The translations under genes were made by a program, and so were the position numbers. Below the pieces are notes generated by a model. The model worked only from the letters and a program-made list of their open reading frames with translations. It made no database searches and was not told the origin of the DNA. DNA of 5,361 bases. Origin: Actinomycetota bacterium (GTDB lineage Bacteria; Actinomycetota; Geothermincolia; Fen-727; Anoxymicrobiaceae). The stretch is taken from contig JAHIPE010000068.1 of assembly GCA_018894655.1 (NCBI GenBank), positions 1 through 5,361 on the forward strand, read 5' to 3'. Positions 4,379 to 5,361 of this stretch are shown in pieces (within the stretch, counting starts at the first letter, position 1; every line of letters starts with the position of its first letter).

Positions 4379-5361
4379 TTGATAGAAACAGAGCTTTGTC
4401 GGATGCTCGGTATGAAGTACCCCATCATGCAGGCGGCGATGGGGCCCTACGACACGATGGACCTCGCCATCGCGGTGACTAACGCGGGCGGGTTCGGAAA
4501 CGTCAGCCATCCCTCCCCCCCCGAGGAAAAGATGGCGGATCTCCTGGCGGGCCAGAACCTCCAGGCGGTCTTCGACAGCGTCAAGGAGAAGATGAGCGAC
4601 GCGCTCACCAAGGTGAAGAAGGAGGCCGATGGTCACTTCGGCCTGAACCTGAGGGTCGCCCCCGAGCAGCCCGAGGTCCCGGGGCTCCTCGACATGATAA
4701 TAGAGATGAGGGAGAGCGACCCCGAGCTCAAGGATAAGCTCGTCCTGATAATAACCTCGGCGGGCAACCCCGCCCAACCGCACCTGCAGAAGATAAAGCA
4801 GGCGGGAATGACGTGGTTCCACAACGTCCCCTCGGTCTATCACGCCAGGAAGGCGGAGCAGGCCGGTGTGGATGGATTGATCGCCACCGGGTATGAGGCG
4901 GGTGGCCACGTCACGTTCTTCCCGGTCCACACAATGGTCCTGGTGCCGGAGGTGGTCGAGTCGGTGAACATCCCGGTAATCGGGGGGGGCGGCATCTGTG
5001 ACGGGAAAGGCCTGGTGGCGGCCCTGGCTTTCGGCGCGATCGGGATATACATGGGCACCAGGTTCATCGCCACCGAGGAGTCCGAGTTCAGCCGGAAGTC
5101 GAAGGAGACCATCGTTTCCGCCGCCGAGCGCTTCGGCAAGGAGAACGCCACCCTGGTTACACAGGGTTTCTTCGGGCCGCTACGGCACATGAGAAACAAG
5201 TTCTCCGAGGAGTTGGCCCGCCTCAAGGACGGCGGCGCCCCCGAGGTGGAGATACTCAAGTACGAGATCAAGGGGAGCCAGCTCGCCTTCGGCCCCGCGG
5301 AAGACGTGGAGAACGGGGCCCTCTGGTGCGGCCAGGTGGCCATCCGCCTGGAGGACATCCC
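4379..5361 (+). CDS. Nitronate monooxygenase / 2-nitropropane dioxygenase-family FMN oxidoreductase, 3' end missing
   Basis: The frame is open for 327 codons to the window edge. The TTG start is chosen because of the site at 4361-4369 and because the N-terminus 'IETELCRMLGMKYPIMQAAMG' lines up with the family opening (xxTxLxxLLGIxYPIxQGxM). The protein is a TIM barrel that binds FMN. Family marks are 'NAGGFGNVS' (35-43), 'DGLIATGYEAGGH' with the conserved His177, the phosphate-binding loop 'IPVIGGGGICDG' (198-209), and 'GAIGIYMGTRFIATEES' (219-235). The near-terminal 'CGQVAIRLEDI' suggests only about 20-40 residues are missing. Known relatives oxidise alkyl nitronates or, as FabK, reduce enoyl-ACP; the sequence alone does not choose. 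The region between barrel strands at residues 44-125 is longer and more charged than in classic members and suggests a distinct subfamily. Divergence from an acyl-CoA synthetase hints at a link to acyl metabolism, which is an inference. Confidence 0.9.
   Translation, partial: MIETELCRMLGMKYPIMQAAMGPYDTMDLAIAVTNAGGFGNVSHPSPPEEKMADLLAGQNLQAVFDSVKEKMSDALTKVKKEADGHFGLNLRVAPEQPEVPGLLDMIIEMRESDPELKDKLVLIITSAGNPAQPHLQKIKQAGMTWFHNVPSVYHARKAEQAGVDGLIATGYEAGGHVTFFPVHTMVLVPEVVESVNIPVIGGGGICDGKGLVAALAFGAIGIYMGTRFIATEESEFSRKSKETIVSAAERFGKENATLVTQGFFGPLRHMRNKFSEELARLKDGGAPEVEILKYEIKGSQLAFGPAEDVENGALWCGQVAIRLEDI

Noticed and set aside
4358..5358. Two minus-strand open frames (4358-4930 and 4840-5358) opposite the oxidoreductase
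   Set aside because: They overlap each other and lie fully antisense to a protein with clear FMN-binding motifs. No recognisable domains or ribosome sites.
1..5361. Defence island, phage module, CRISPR array or biosynthetic cluster
   Set aside because: No nuclease, helicase, integrase, array repeats or synthase genes are visible. Every long gene is metabolic or an envelope protein.

Overview
The window is GC-rich bacterial DNA with a plain chromosomal layout of six protein genes, two of them cut by the window edges. The genes use AGG (Arg) and ATA (Ile) freely despite the high GC. Two of the six appear to start at TTG, and Shine-Dalgarno sequences of the AGGAGG/AGGGGG type are strong. Acyl-CoA metabolism genes beside lipoproteins would fit an actinobacterial or deltaproteobacterial-like lineage, for example a deep-branching actinobacterium. 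This taxonomic guess rests on style only and is weak.

Layout, left to right. (1) 1-365 (+) is the 3' end of an enoyl-CoA hydratase/isomerase (crotonase) gene. (2) 366-614 is a non-coding leader region. It holds a GNRA-capped hairpin after the crotonase stop, an inverted repeat, an extended -10 promoter and a leader RNA that can fold into nested stems. (3) 615-1373 (+) encodes an uncharacterised 252-residue lipoprotein starting at TTG. (4) 1394-1563 is a 160-bp element with 20-bp terminal inverted repeats and a 5-bp flanking direct repeat. It looks like a MITE and fills the gap between two convergent genes. (5) 1560-1817 and 1835-2422 (both -) form a two-gene operon: a secreted helical/coiled-coil protein, followed downstream by a tiny acidic lipoprotein. 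(6) 2540-4183 (-) is a complete AMP-forming acyl-CoA synthetase. (7) 4184-4378 is a divergent intergenic region with a good promoter for the synthetase. (8) 4379-5361 (+) is a nitronate monooxygenase/FabK-type FMN oxidoreductase, cut shortly before its C-terminus.

How they fit together. The crotonase, the acyl-CoA synthetase and the FMN oxidoreductase suggest a locus for activating and degrading fatty or other carboxylic acids. The synthetase would make acyl-CoA, the crotonase would hydrate or rearrange enoyl-CoA, and the oxidoreductase's role is open. The three envelope-protein genes in the middle look functionally unrelated to that pathway. I see no CRISPR array, tRNA, rRNA, defence system or phage gene. 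The two most noteworthy items are the MITE-like element, whose putative target duplication contains a gene's stop codon, and the structured leader upstream of the lipoprotein. Neither amounts to a demonstrated new system.
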